Assembly: GCA_036365515.1 (NCBI GenBank)
Contig: CM070875.1
Coordinates: 10,146,001 to 10,210,000, forward strand
Direction of reading: 5' to 3'
Length of the DNA: 64,000 bases
Origin: Torymus aiolomorphi
Lineage: Eukaryota > Arthropoda > Insecta > Hymenoptera > Torymidae
Part shown: positions 13,417-26,100 of the stretch, piece after piece
Numbering within the stretch: the stretch's first letter is position 1
Layout: every line of letters begins with the position of its first letter
The notes under the pieces: generated by a model
The model's input: only the letters and a program-made list of their open reading frames with translations
Told to the model about the DNA's origin: nothing
Databases searched by the model: none
Program-made: the position numbers and the translations under genes

Positions 13417-13438
13417 AATAAAGGTAAATTGGAATAAA
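13417..13438 (+). promoter_or_regulatory. PEX14 polyadenylation signals
   Basis: Two canonical AATAAA hexamers, 13417-13422 and 13433-13438, about 290-310 bases after the PEX14 stop and followed by an A-rich stretch. They fit the end of the PEX14 transcript. Confidence 0.6.
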
Positions 13439-14807
13439 AAATAAAAAAATAAAACTCTTGCTCTCCTTTATTCTAAATGAACAATACAATATAAAGTGGG
13501 TACATATTGTATTTTATACAAGAAGATAACTGGGTGTCATAATACCTCATAGCCATGATAAAATTAAACTTTTTTTGTACATATTTGTATCAAAATATTT
13601 CTTTTATCTTTGGAAAGATTACACTCGACTCTTTCTTTTCAATATCTTTGTCTCATGTAAATCAATACTGACAAAATAAAGATCTAATAAAGATATATCT
13701 TGATAAAAGTAGATATTGGTAATTAAAATTTGTTTAATTTCAATAAACAGTTTTAAACCTGAATATTTAATTGTTCACTTTATATAAACAATTTTTAAAG
13801 AAAAACAATTATTATTCCTTTGTACAAATGATATACACGCTGGGTATCTTGCAACAGAAATAATATTTTTTCACTATTTTTGCGTATTAATGCGAAGTAA
13901 TGCGCATGTGTAAATGTACTCACATACATACACGCGTTATAGTAACCAATCAAAACAGCTCCAGTTATTCAACTCAGCCACTGAAGACTGAACTAATCCA
14001 TTCATTCTCTACAGTTTACATTCCGGTATTTACACACCATGCAATGATTGCTATTATTATATTGGAGTATAATAGTACATGTGCAGTTGCCACATGAACA
14101 AGGTGTTAACGAATTATCTTCATAATCAATATCTAATCGAATTAAATTTTTTTCAGATTGAATCATTATTTTTATTAGATTTATCAATATTTTTTTAGAT
14201 TACAATATAATCAAAATAGCTGCCTCACTGATACAGTGAGTTACAGCAAATTATTTAGCCATCCTAGATCAAACAATGTACAATCGTAATAAAAGCATTG
14301 TACTTGGAGATTACAGTCTCTCTCTTGTATGCTTCCTACATTATTCTACCTAGTAAAAAAGAGACAAACAAAAATCATACTCGGGATCAAAACATACACA
14401 AAAATATACATTTGGCAAGTCACGATGAAAGAAATAAATGACGCTTCATGATTTTGCGAAAGGAAAAAAACTCGGATCTTTGGCTGATGCGTGATTGAAT
14501 GATAAGTTACTTGTTCTGTTGAACAACTGTATCGTGACCAAAAAGAGGTATTGAGAGAGAAAAATCATTCTAGGATGTTTTGTGCTGAGGCGCATTTGTT
14601 GTCCAAGGAATCTTGCTCTTTCACGGTTGTACGTGTATATGTGGGCATAGCTGTCAGAGATCTATCCCATCCTTTACAATTCAGATGGCATTTTCAGATG
14701 ACCCTGTGACAGGCAAGCGCTAGTAGCATTTTCTCAAGCCAAAAAGGCTAGATTGCATTAGCATTTTGCCCCTCCATCACTTTTTAAGACCATGTACTAG
14801 GATACTG
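13439..14807. other. Tail-to-tail spacer between PEX14 and CTDNEP1
   Basis: AT-rich DNA with no supported gene, probably including the CTDNEP1 3' UTR at its right end. Short open frames at 13900-14187 lack any recognisable domain. Confidence 0.45.
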
Positions 14808-16159
14808 CTACCAAGTGTGATGCAAGTGTAAATTTCTTGAGAGTACTGAGCGTACATCTTGCGTAAAACGGAGAGCATCTAACACTGGAAGTAAGCTTAG
14901 AAGTGCAGTATCACCTGCATCGCTGAACCACGACTTAATAGGTATTGCATTATCTGTTGTAAAAATGAAATTGATTTTTTTACATATTACCAAAACAGAA
15001 AAAATAAATTTTTCTTATGAAAATTAATTACTTACGAGGATAAGCTCTGTAAGCACCAGGACTGTTATCTAGTATAAAGACTGATGCTAAATCTGAACAA
15101 ATGGCAGCCAAATCCTTAGTATAGGAACCCATTTCAGGCGTACAATGTTGCCTGTAGTATCTGCGTTTCAGTATCCCTCTATTGTTGTCTAATTTGTCAG
15201 CAACAGCAGCACCATAAATTTCCATTGAAGCAGTAAACACCACCAGCTCATACCTTTAAAAAATTCAATAATATTCAATTTTGTTTAAGGCAAAGTTCTA
15301 CAATTATGAAATGAGCATTGTTCAACTAACCACTGACTAACAATATCCAAAAAGAAGTCCACATGGGGTCTTTTATGAACAAAAAATCTAACCGGATGCC
15401 GGTCTATCGTCACTTTGAGAATAAAGTCAGGAGGGGTACCAGGCCTGACTGTTGGCCTTGCCACCCCATCATGATGAGAATGAATTAGTGTTTCATCCAA
15501 GTCTAGTACGAGTATCTTTCTTTTTACAATACCTGCAATAAATTACATATATAGATTAATCAACATTATTTACACAATCTTAAAACTAAGTATAAATAAC
15601 TTTGTGGCAGATTTTATAGCAAAAACTATTCTATTTGGTAAAATTATCTTAGCACAATAGCTGTTATGTTAATTTTAATTAATACCTCTTTCGAATAAAA
15701 AAAAATCAATTAACTCCATATCTATACATTTGATGCAATCACACATCTACATAGCTTGACTATTCCAAAACACAGGTAACTAAGACAACGAAATGCAAAG
15801 TGGTTCTTTACTTTTGACTCATCAATAACAGTGTCGCAATGCTACCAAAAAATTGAGCAACCTGTAGAGAGCTCTCTTCATACTCACTAAGTCTGTGCCT
15901 GGATAGCGGTGACAGTGGGAAGATTTCATACTTGACAGGCTGCATCTGAGAGATCTAAAAAAAGAGAACAAAGTGACAAGAATGACATTCCTAGGCCAGC
16001 ATGTAGCACTCTGCTATCAGTGCTAATACTGATTGAGGGAGGTGCTCGGCACCTACTTACGGCTCTAACCTGCTTCTTGAGCAGAAAACAAACACAGGTC
16101 CACACCCGGGAGGCCATCAGGAGAAAAGCTCTCATCCCCATCTGCAATTGCTTCAGCAT
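14808..16159 (-). CDS. CTDNEP1: CTDNEP1/Dullard nuclear envelope phosphatase
   Basis: Minus-strand exons 16159-16061, 15945-15888, 15532-15331, 15253-15036 and 14953-14808 give 240 residues, close to the 244 of the human protein. The N-terminus has one membrane helix (about residues 10-28, [19 protein letters not shown]) followed by basic residues. The HAD/FCP1-type catalytic motif is [14 protein letters not shown], with Asp63 and Asp65 as the expected nucleophile and acid. Then come [34 protein letters not shown], the second HAD aspartate in ILDNSPGAY, and PIKSWFSD. The family dephosphorylates lipin (phosphatidate phosphatase) at the ER/nuclear membrane and dampens BMP signalling. The joint at RHRLS/IVKRK uses the strong donor gtgagtatg; reading through it would give an unrelated tail. 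Confidence 0.94.
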
Positions 16160-19100
16160 TTTCTAGCAGTCTCTTGTATCGCCGGGCCTCCTAAGTCCGG
16201 CTGGCTCCGTTCCTCTCTTGTGAGCACTCTTCTCTCTCTCTCTCTATCCTTCTCTACCGCCCGACACTTCCGTCAAAGCACGCACTCTCTCTCTCTCTCT
16301 CTCTCACTCTTTCTACCTTCCCGCTGCGCTCTATCGTGCCTCCTGCACCAGCGCCGAGTATATCGCGATGCAGAGACACACAGCTCCTCCCGGTTATTCT
16401 GGTCGACGTCTTCACCCTGAGCGCAGAGGGCAGCTCGCGCAGCTCAGCCCTCGTCGACGTCGTCCTCGTAGCCGAGCATCTGCAAGGGGGGACGCGTCGT
16501 GGCGGTGACCAGGAGGTCACTCCAGGTGTCGTGCGATGCGCGTCTAGCAGAAGGACGGCGGCGCGCGAGCGAGCGAGCGAGCGCTATGTTATACGCAAGT
16601 GTCTCTCTCTCTCTCTCTCTTCTTCTCACTCCCGTGCGTCGTGCGAGTTCTTCCCCTCTCTCTTGGTGTAGGTGCTCCAATACCCTCTCTCGCGTTCGGC
16701 AGCGTTGTTACACAAGCATGCTTGCGCTGCCTGGCCGCTGCTGCCTCTTCTATAAACAAACGCGCTGGCTGCTTTTATATGTATACACACACAGCACCTG
16801 TGCGTGATGCGTGTGTGTATGGGCGGCTGCGTGTGAGGAGGTAGATGGTAGATATAGAGTTATAGACTGAAGCCAACGGCGACGATGACGTTGATGCTAT
16901 GCTCACTCACACGCCGCTTGGCCCGGTGTCGCTGCTACGGCTTGCTTCCGACGACGACGACGACCACGGCGTAGTAGTAGTTATTACTCGACCCGGCTGC
17001 ACCCTCATCTCGCGGCTCTCGTCGCGTCGCTACCACTACCACCACCCACTACGTCACCTTGTACTCTCGTTTCGCACGCGTGCGTGTACCCCCCACGTCG
17101 GTAGCTAGCTACTGTAGCTCTTTCTCTCACTCTATCGCACGTGTGCGCGCACTCTGTGTGTGTAGTACTGCAGCTACACGGCTATACTTCGTCACCCTTC
17201 TCGTGTCCCTTCTTGCGTATAAGTCACTATAGATACTCTCCCCACTTCTCGCGCACGCACACTCCGCGCGCGCTTCTTTTTTACACTGCACACAGTTTAT
17301 ATCCTACTCCCAAAGATTATCTTCTTCGTCGCTTTCTCTATAAGTATCTAGCTATCTCTCGCACGGCGGCGGTCGGCTATGTTAATTCGAGCCTCTCTTG
17401 CGGCGCGGCCGCCATCTTCCGCTGATCGACCCGAGTAGTATAGGTAGTATAGCTCCCTCCCTCTTTCTTTCACTCCACTACTCTCTATGCCCCCGGCGAT
17501 ATGCGCACAGTACTATAGTGTGGGTGTGTGTGCGCGCGCTGCGAATCTCTCCCCTTCCCCGAAATCGCGGCGCGCGAGCAGCCAGTAGCGCCGCGCGCTG
17601 TCAAAAAACGTAGTGTAAAGTATCGCCTGCGAGCGCGAGTGTGTTTGCACATTCCACGCTGCCGCGACGACGAGTGTACTAGTGTAAGTGTATACAAGCA
17701 TAAGCAGTCGCCGTTCGCGAGAGACGAGGGAGAGAGCATATAAGTATAAACGCGGCTCTCTCTCTCTCTCGTTTTATTGTGCGCATCGATTGTCGACAGA
17801 CGCGCGTGGTGCCGATAAGTATATATTGTGTCGCTGGCGAACGAGACGAGAAGACGAGAGACACGAGACGTCATCATGGGTGTATCAGGCTTCGAGCCCT
17901 GAGAATTAGTGTTGTACCTATATATAAGAGAAGAGCTGATCTTCCGTCGTCTACGGTTTCCGTAAGAATCATTGACTAGCCCTTGCACATATAGTTACGC
18001 GCAAGTAGTAATACTTACCTAGCAGCATTACAGTTCTCTCTTCCGCTAGACAGACATGCGTGCAATAGTCAAATGACTTGACAACCGTGCGTGCTCCGAT
18101 TTTTCGCATTTCGGAGCACGCTGAATCTCACGTACATACAATACTTATATATATATATATTAGCGGACATTTAAATTCCTCCCAAGGCTATATATATCAA
18201 CTCACCGAGCGCGCCAGCGGCTATAGTGTTTACAATAACAAACACACGCTCGTTATAAGTGTACTATACTTTTAATTACTTAAATTCCTTCTTTTCATTT
18301 CTCTTTCATTCGTACTTTTAACTATATAAGTAGATTAATATTTAAGCACACACACTTAACCATTCCTCGTCCATCCAATTCTTAACAACGCATAGGCATA
18401 ACTATTACTGATTGATTGAGGCGGCGACTATACCTACTTGTACTTATGACATACTCGCCACCGCGGCTGCAGTCGCGCGCAAATTGATGCAGATTAATAC
18501 AAAGGCAGTGGTACGCGTCTTCTCTCTCTTTCGGCTGTTTCGGCATCATTGATTTATCATTGACGGCTTCGTGCTCGTCTGCTTTTCTGTTAACTCTCAT
18601 GCTCGCATGCATACTTAATAGTTAATCCGACACGCGCTCGCCCCTGCGGCCCCCATATCAATATAAATAAATATATAAACAAATTCATATACTTATACCT
18701 TATGCGTGTAGCACGTAGTAGTAGTATTATAGTCATGTGTATATACTTATCGTCGCCGCGCCGTCGCGGCGACATAGCAGCCAGTCGCCAACGTGTGCGC
18801 AGTCGTCTGTCGTATTACTTAGATGTATACTTTAATACGCCATACGCGGGACACTCACACCATCGTGTGATGAAGCAGAGCGCTGAGTTGCATGCATATA
18901 GTGCAAGCATAATGCAGATAACGACGTTATACGCGACCGTGTGTGTGTGTGTGTGCAGCACGCACGCATGGCTAATTAGCGGGGGTGAGTGCCAGTATAT
19001 AGCTCCCATGCAACAGCAACAACAGCAGCAGTAGCTTTCCTCTCAGCTGTTTCCGATAATCGCTAAACTCGATTTGCTCCGCGCGCGCGCGACATGCAAA

Positions 19101-19328
19101 GAGGCGAGGTGAGAATTCGAACCAAAAGCAACGAAGCGTATAATTGTAGCGGATAATAGGGGACGAGTATATATTTTGTACATGTAGATACAGAGACACG
19201 AGAGTGTTAAGTAAAGTTTGAGGGAGGATAATATATATCTACGTGTACGCTTGGAAACACATTGCACACGCGTGCGGGTGGGCACGCCTACGTGCCCCTT
19301 TGGCTCGACATATAGCGCGCGTGCATCT

Positions 19329-19369
<41 letters not shown>

Positions 19370-20161
19370 TGTTCTATTTTTCTCGTGTAGGCGCTCTGTG
19401 CCTGTACGTCAGTCGCGCATCGCGCTCGCGGCTGGAAGTCACACGCGCGCGCGCGCGCGCGCATTGCATGCACATCACTGCACGTCGTTGTCATATCTAT
19501 CATATATAACGTCTTCTTTTTTTCTCTCCGGCTTCAGAAAGATCGTGCAAAAGGAGAGGACGCGTGTAATAAGGTGAGGCGCAATGATTCGTGCGACAAC
19601 GGACGTCTTTTCTGCAATTCATCGGACACATCACGCTCCAGCGCGCTAATAATACACATTAAATAGCCAGAGCGCATAGCGCAGCGCGCCGCACGCTGCG
19701 TGTCTGCATCTGGCTCTGCCCCCCTCCCCCTGCTCCCTGCCAGCGTTGCGAGCGCGCATTGTCGTCGTCATCGCCGGTAGCAGCAGCAGCAGTCGCCACG
19801 CTTCGGAGTAAGTAGCAGCGCAGCAGTGGAACTGGGCCGTGTGTGATGGCATAACGCGGGGCGCGCGCTCGACACCTAGAGAAAAACATACAGTGCAACG
19901 ATGAAGCGTGTGAATTGAGGAGAACGAAGAGGCACTTTTTTAGTGGCGGTTTTTTTAGAAGGTGCGCGGGAGAGTGAAAAAACCGGTTAATCGAGAGCGC
20001 GGTGGAATCGGTAATTAATAATCCGTGGAGGGAGAAGGAAATTCGTGGCCAGTGGCGTATCTCGCTGATACAGAGAGGAGAGACAGTGAGAGTGCCTCTG
20101 TGTTTATTTCTCTCATCTGGACAGGAGAGATTACAGGATTCTGTGATTGTTAAATTGGGGA
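16160..20161. other. Shared upstream region of CTDNEP1 and ORP8
   Basis: The head-to-head spacer of two genes. It is CpG-containing and pyrimidine-rich, with (CT)n tracts at about 16231, 16285, 16605, 17757 and 19331-19366, a CG run at about 19443-19462 and CAG/CAA trinucleotides at about 19012-19032. It probably contains both promoters and one or more 5' UTR exons of ORP8. Numerous 60-170 codon frames here follow base composition, have no domain and are not called. Confidence 0.45.
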
Positions 20162-23100
20162 ATGAATTCTCAACCCATCATGGTGCCAGGAGGTGATCAT
20201 AGCCGTAGGACGCAGTCTGAGTCCCATTCGACTTCTGTGGGTAATATTGCTGGAGATGTGATGAAGACCATGACACCGCCGGGCACTGGCAGATCAATAT
20301 CTGGTGAGTTATTTTGACACATTGTGGATTGGTTATTCCTTGCTTTGTTTGGTATAGCTTTATTGAGATTTTTATGGCAATTTTTACCCAGCTACTGAGG
20401 ATCGCCGCTCTAGACGTGGCAGTAGTCAGGTTCCCCAGCCCATCCTACCTAAGCCTCCCTCTTCAGAGTCACTGGTGACAAGTATCAGTGCCAGTACTTG
20501 GACTGATGCACCAGCACCACCTCTCTCACCAGGTAAATGATAATATAAGATAAATTCTAGCTTGAGATTTTGCGTATACACCCAAAGTTTACTGATAAGA
20601 TAATGAAGCAGTGTGTATGTATATGTCTGTGTGACAAGTGGGAGTTCAGTATGGCTTGAACTTCAACATGTCTCTATTTCGTTTATTCAGAAGTGAGCCC
20701 AATTTAAGTTTTTATAAAAGGCCCTGCATGAGAAATTCATAGAGATATTGATGGAAATATAATTATATTGTTAGTGATTATTATAATGCTTTGCTATTCT
20801 GCAGGGTTGACAGGTTCTGTTTTGTCAACAACAGGAGAGAATAGTCCAAAAGTCGATGCTCTGGGAGATAAACACTCTGAGTCAGGATGCAAATTAACAA
20901 GAAAGGAATCATACAAAGCTCAGCGCAAGACCTACAGGATGGAGAAGAAAAGGGTAGCTGATGAACTACTTAATTCATTAAAAGACCCAACCGTTGTTGT
21001 TATGAGTGACTGGTTGAAAGTCAGAGGTACACTTAAAAGTTGGACCAAACTATGGTGCATCTTAAAGCCTGGATTATTACTTCTCTACAAGAGCCCCAAG
21101 GTGAAAGTAAGTTTTCCCATAAACTTTTTATTCTAATAAATTTTTCTCAATATCTATGCAACATCTTTATTAACAAATCCATTCCATAAATTTGTTCAGA
21201 GCAATCACTGGGTTGGCACTGTCCTCCTAAACACCTGCCAAGTCATTGAGCGTCCCAGCAAGAAGGATGGATTTTGCTTCAAACTCTTTCACCCGCTTGA
21301 ACAATCCATCTGGGCTCCTCGGGGCCCTGAAAAAGAAGCCATCGGTGAGTCTCTCACTCCCCAGACTTACCACCACAAAACTCACAATAACAACTCTAAA
21401 AGAAACAACTAACGTACTGCTTCAGGAGCTGTCGTCCAGCCACTGCCAACATCCTACCTAATATTCAGAGCTCCGTCCCAAGCAGCGGGCAAGTGTTGGC
21501 TGGACGCGCTGGAGCTGTCTCTGCGCTGTTCCTCGCTGATCGTGAGGTCGGCAAGCGTCGTGCCGAGATCGCCTCAACACGATACCACTACTACCCACGA
21601 GACCCAGTGGAGCGAGGCCGATTACGAGAAGCACTTCGACGATCATGGTATGAATTCTTTAGTATTATTTTGAGCGTTATACCCGCCCAACCCCCTCTGC
21701 GTCTGATCGTTGAGCTCTGCAGCACCTCATGCTTCGTAGTCGCCGGCACGCCTTTCGTCGTTGATTGCTCGAATTTGAATATCTTTTTTAATCGCATTCA
21801 AAAACAATGTACAGTTTTATTTATTAATTGTGTTATAATTTTGGTATATTTAAAGGGGGGTTGATGGTAATTTTTTGTTTTGATTAAAATATAAAAGTTA
21901 TACACACAAATTCGAGCATAAATAGGCGTAACTAACGAAATATGTATAACGTAGCGGCTAAATCCTCGTTCTACTCACGTAATACATAACTTAAAAAAAA
22001 AACGTTCTTAAAATGCTCGGTAGTATTATAGTATATTATTTCTACCTGCGCTGCTATAGATGTCAGTAGGCTAGAAAAAAAACGAGTGACTGCGCGTTTC
22101 TTTTCGTTGATATATTAGTTGGAGTTGATAAAAAAAAATTAACAGTCCACGCTGACGTGTCGCTTAAGACGAGTAGAAAAAAGCGGAACATTAGAAAACA
22201 AAAGGATGAGTTTACGTAAGAGCTTTCTTTATTAATAACAATTTTCATCTGCAACCTTGTCTACTAATCAAAACATGTAACCGCTATCTTTTTTAACGAA
22301 TAAGTTTGATATATATACGTGATGGTAGGAATTTGTTAAATGTACCATTAATATCATCATTATGCTAGGTTAATGTCCGAAATCGTCGCATAAGTGCAGA
22401 GCTGGACTTTAAATGGATAATATGCGAGGTTAAAGTATTATGCAGTAGTTACAGGTAGTCGAATTCGACAACCTGTTACGACCGAATAACCTACATGAAG
22501 TCACTCGATGAATGTATTTCGCGTGACTACAATGTACTTAGCTCGCTCTATTGTTTGAGCTACGAAGATTTTAATTCGATTTACAGCTCTTAGTGCTTCG
22601 TTGAATTTTTTTATTTACATGAATCTACCGAAACCAACGCGGAGAATAAATAAACAGACATCAACAATTTTTTATTGAAAATAATAAATTAATGTTTGAT
22701 ATGGGTCTGAAGTTTGCAATGTTGGAGTGCAACGAAATAAAAAAATAATTCATTTTACTTCACGTTTATACTAAATAATATTAATTTTGTATTTAGTGTT
22801 TTGTAGTATAAAATAACTATATAACAAATGTTAAGATAAAATTTTCATTGTTTAATAACTTTAATCAATCGTAAAAAATTCTTTCGTTGCATTCCAACGA
22901 TCTAAATTTCAGACCCATAGTTTGATTTGATAAATAATATCTGCTTAATTTCTTTTTCCAACTAGAATCTTTTCGCGCTGCTCAATAAAACTAGTCAGAT
23001 TAGTTTTTATCGTTAATTGCGTTCGTATATCTAATAAGCATTTTACTATATTTATCTTGGCAGAAAATATGGTCTTGTAAAATTGTATTTGGTATATGTT

Positions 23101-26100
23101 CATTAAAGATAAGATTAGAATTTTCACTTAGTTCCAATATTTCATATTTCGCTTTTAAAAACAGCGCGCAAAGTGTCGTGCAACATATTTATAAAATATA
23201 ATAATGTTTACTTAATGTTGGTTACTTTTTCATTTAACATTTCGATAAAAAAATCTTTATAACTAATATAAACTTCCTAAAAGCTTTTCCGCTTAATTAA
23301 AGTGATATTTTTTAATCACTCAAGCAATCTTATTGCTTTGAAAACTAACTAAGCTATAAAGTTGGTCAATTAAATACATACCTGCAAATTGAATTCGCAC
23401 TTATCCCTCTGAAATATTACGTTAATATTTGGTAAAGTTTCGACTCAAGTAGTGAAATTTTCACTGCTAGAATTAATTAAGCACCGTAAAGGCTACGTAC
23501 TTAACAGATACTATTATTTAGAGCGCAAGAATCAATCAAACGGAATAAATTCGTTTAAGCATAAAACGTGTATCTAATGCGGAAAATAGTTCAGGAGTTC
23601 AGCATATTTAGGAAATTCTTAATGGCATATAATTAATCGAAGTAAACTGTAATTTATATATTCTTTGTTCCATATTATAAACTAAAATTTTATTGCTTTC
23701 CTGCATTGGACGTTCTGTGCTCTAAATAATCGTGCTTGAAGATTTTCAAACAGACCGCTTATTGATTACTAGTCGAGAATAGTATTCGTTGCCGCTTCTT
23801 TTTAAAGCCGAAGTCAAATTTGCTTAAAAATTAAAACGACTTAAGTTTATTTGCTTATCAAATAACATACGCTCACTATATTATATAACCATAGATTTCT
23901 CATTGTTATAATGTTAAAAATACTTATTATTATACAAAATTGATATAATAAATAAGGTTCATTTAAAACTCAATTATTATCGATAATCTTGAAAATCTTG
24001 TTACATACATTTTTCTAATCTATATGTATATATTAATGATATACATATAGATAAAGATATAAGGTAACTCGAAGTAATTCGGCCACATACGCACACAGAC
24101 TTCCTCTGCCCCGCTTCATGGGAAAGCTTAATTACACATATAAGTATAGCCAGAAAATGTGAAAAATATGGCTTTTATGATACTCCGTGCGATAAGTACC
24201 ACTTATGCGCACGCTTGCTGAACGCAAGCGTGCTCATAAAAGTTGCTCAACACACGAAGTATATAAAATAATGTTCGATACACGTGATAAATACGATTTT
24301 TGCTTGAGTGTGAGTTTGTCACACTCGGGCAAGAATCATATTTATCGCACTAGTATTGAAAAATACTATAAAATAATTTCAAAATTTTCCAAAACAATTT
24401 CAATTTTTTACAAGAGAATAAATTCGAAAAGTGGCCGTATCAGCTACACGCGCTAAGGGGACAGTCAGTTTTTTTTTTATTTAGCTCTTATAAGCAAGAC
24501 TAATTTTATTTTTGAAATGTCTGTTTCCTACAGTAGAAGATAGATTATACTTAATTACATGTGTATACGTTTTTGTCGATTTTCTCTTGAAAAAAATGAA
24601 AAAACTTTTTTGGATTAAATTGTCCGAATTAACTTAACATGACGGAGCATAGTTAAAACCTTAAAACGCTCTTTTTACAATTTGGCTTCGCCTATAACCC
24701 AATATCACTCTTATAGGGCGTCCTCAAATTTTGATTCTTCAAATTTTCACAGAAGATGTATACTATATTTTCATGTCTCTTTAACAGTTTTTTTAAACAC
24801 GCTTGCAAAAACATGCAAAAAAGCCAAACTACCTCGAGTAAACCTCATATTACACATATTATGTTATATTATGTCATAAGATTTTTAAATCGGTAAGGAA
24901 AAATCATTCTTTCAAGACAAAGCGCGAAGTTATAAAACAAACGTGGCATGTTTTAATAACAAAAAACCAATTTACATTTTGGCATTATTTCAACGTATAC
25001 TCTATTTATATATACATACCTACAACACTACTGTCTTAAATCCTCCTACAAAATATTGACCAAAACGCGTCGGATTTTTCTGACGTAATAGTACATTACG
25101 ATACTAGTGGCATAAGTTGCACTTTACGGCACGGCGTATAAGTATAAGCGCCCGAGCGTAGCGAGTGCGCTTAACGCCGTGCCATAAAGAACGACTTATG
25201 ACACGTGTATCGTACATTATTTTATACCACTCTAACCTCAAAATCACAACTTTGATATGATTTTTCGGCGCTCGTGGTATAAAATACCGTTCGAAACTAG
25301 TGCGTAAGTCGATTATTTAGGTGGTGTGACTTTTTCGCACTCGCTTCGCTCGTGCAAAAGTTACACCAGCTAAATAATCGACTTCCCCACCCGTGTCGAA
25401 ATGTACTATTATAGCACTGACTGCATAAATCCGCCATGGCACGCCTATTCGTGCCATTAGCAGTCCATTTTTGCACCATGCAATAATGGACTACTTATGT
25501 CACAGATATAGGCGTGACATAAATGTGGATTTATGCCACACAGTGTTATAAATAATAAACAGACTCACATATTATAAAAATTCTATAATAAACAACGTTT
25601 TCAACCTCATCATCAACGACCCGACAAGCAAATTTGACTCGACACAGTCACCGCTTCGCGAGTAGAGCTATAAGGTCCCCCCGCGAAAGACTCATCCTTC
25701 TCTCCCCGTGCTAGTCAACACACGAGCACAGCGCACACCATTCGCTATCACCAAAAAAAGAACAACAAAAAAGCATCATCCAATAAATACCGACGCGAAT
25801 CTCTCTCTCTCTCTCTCCCCCCCTCTCTCTCTCTTTGATGCATCAACAACAAATATATATTAAAAACCAAAACCACCGACTGCGACCTGAAACACACGAA
25901 AAGCGAGCGACGTATCGGGTCGTCCAACGCCGTCGCATCGCAGCCTGCAGCCTCACCAGCGCCGTCAGCATCACCAGCGCAGGCCCGCGTCCTCGTCCCT
26001 CCTCGAGCCGCCCTCGATCCTCCTGAGTCGTTACGCGCCCCCGAGTCCGGCCACTCCCCAGCGTCGCTTGCTCTCCTGTCCAGGTCCCAATTCCCCGGCT

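Noticed and set aside
17485..17988. 167-codon minus-strand frame upstream of ORP8
   Set aside because: GC-rich, compositionally driven, no domain, and overlapped by frames in other phases of similar length.
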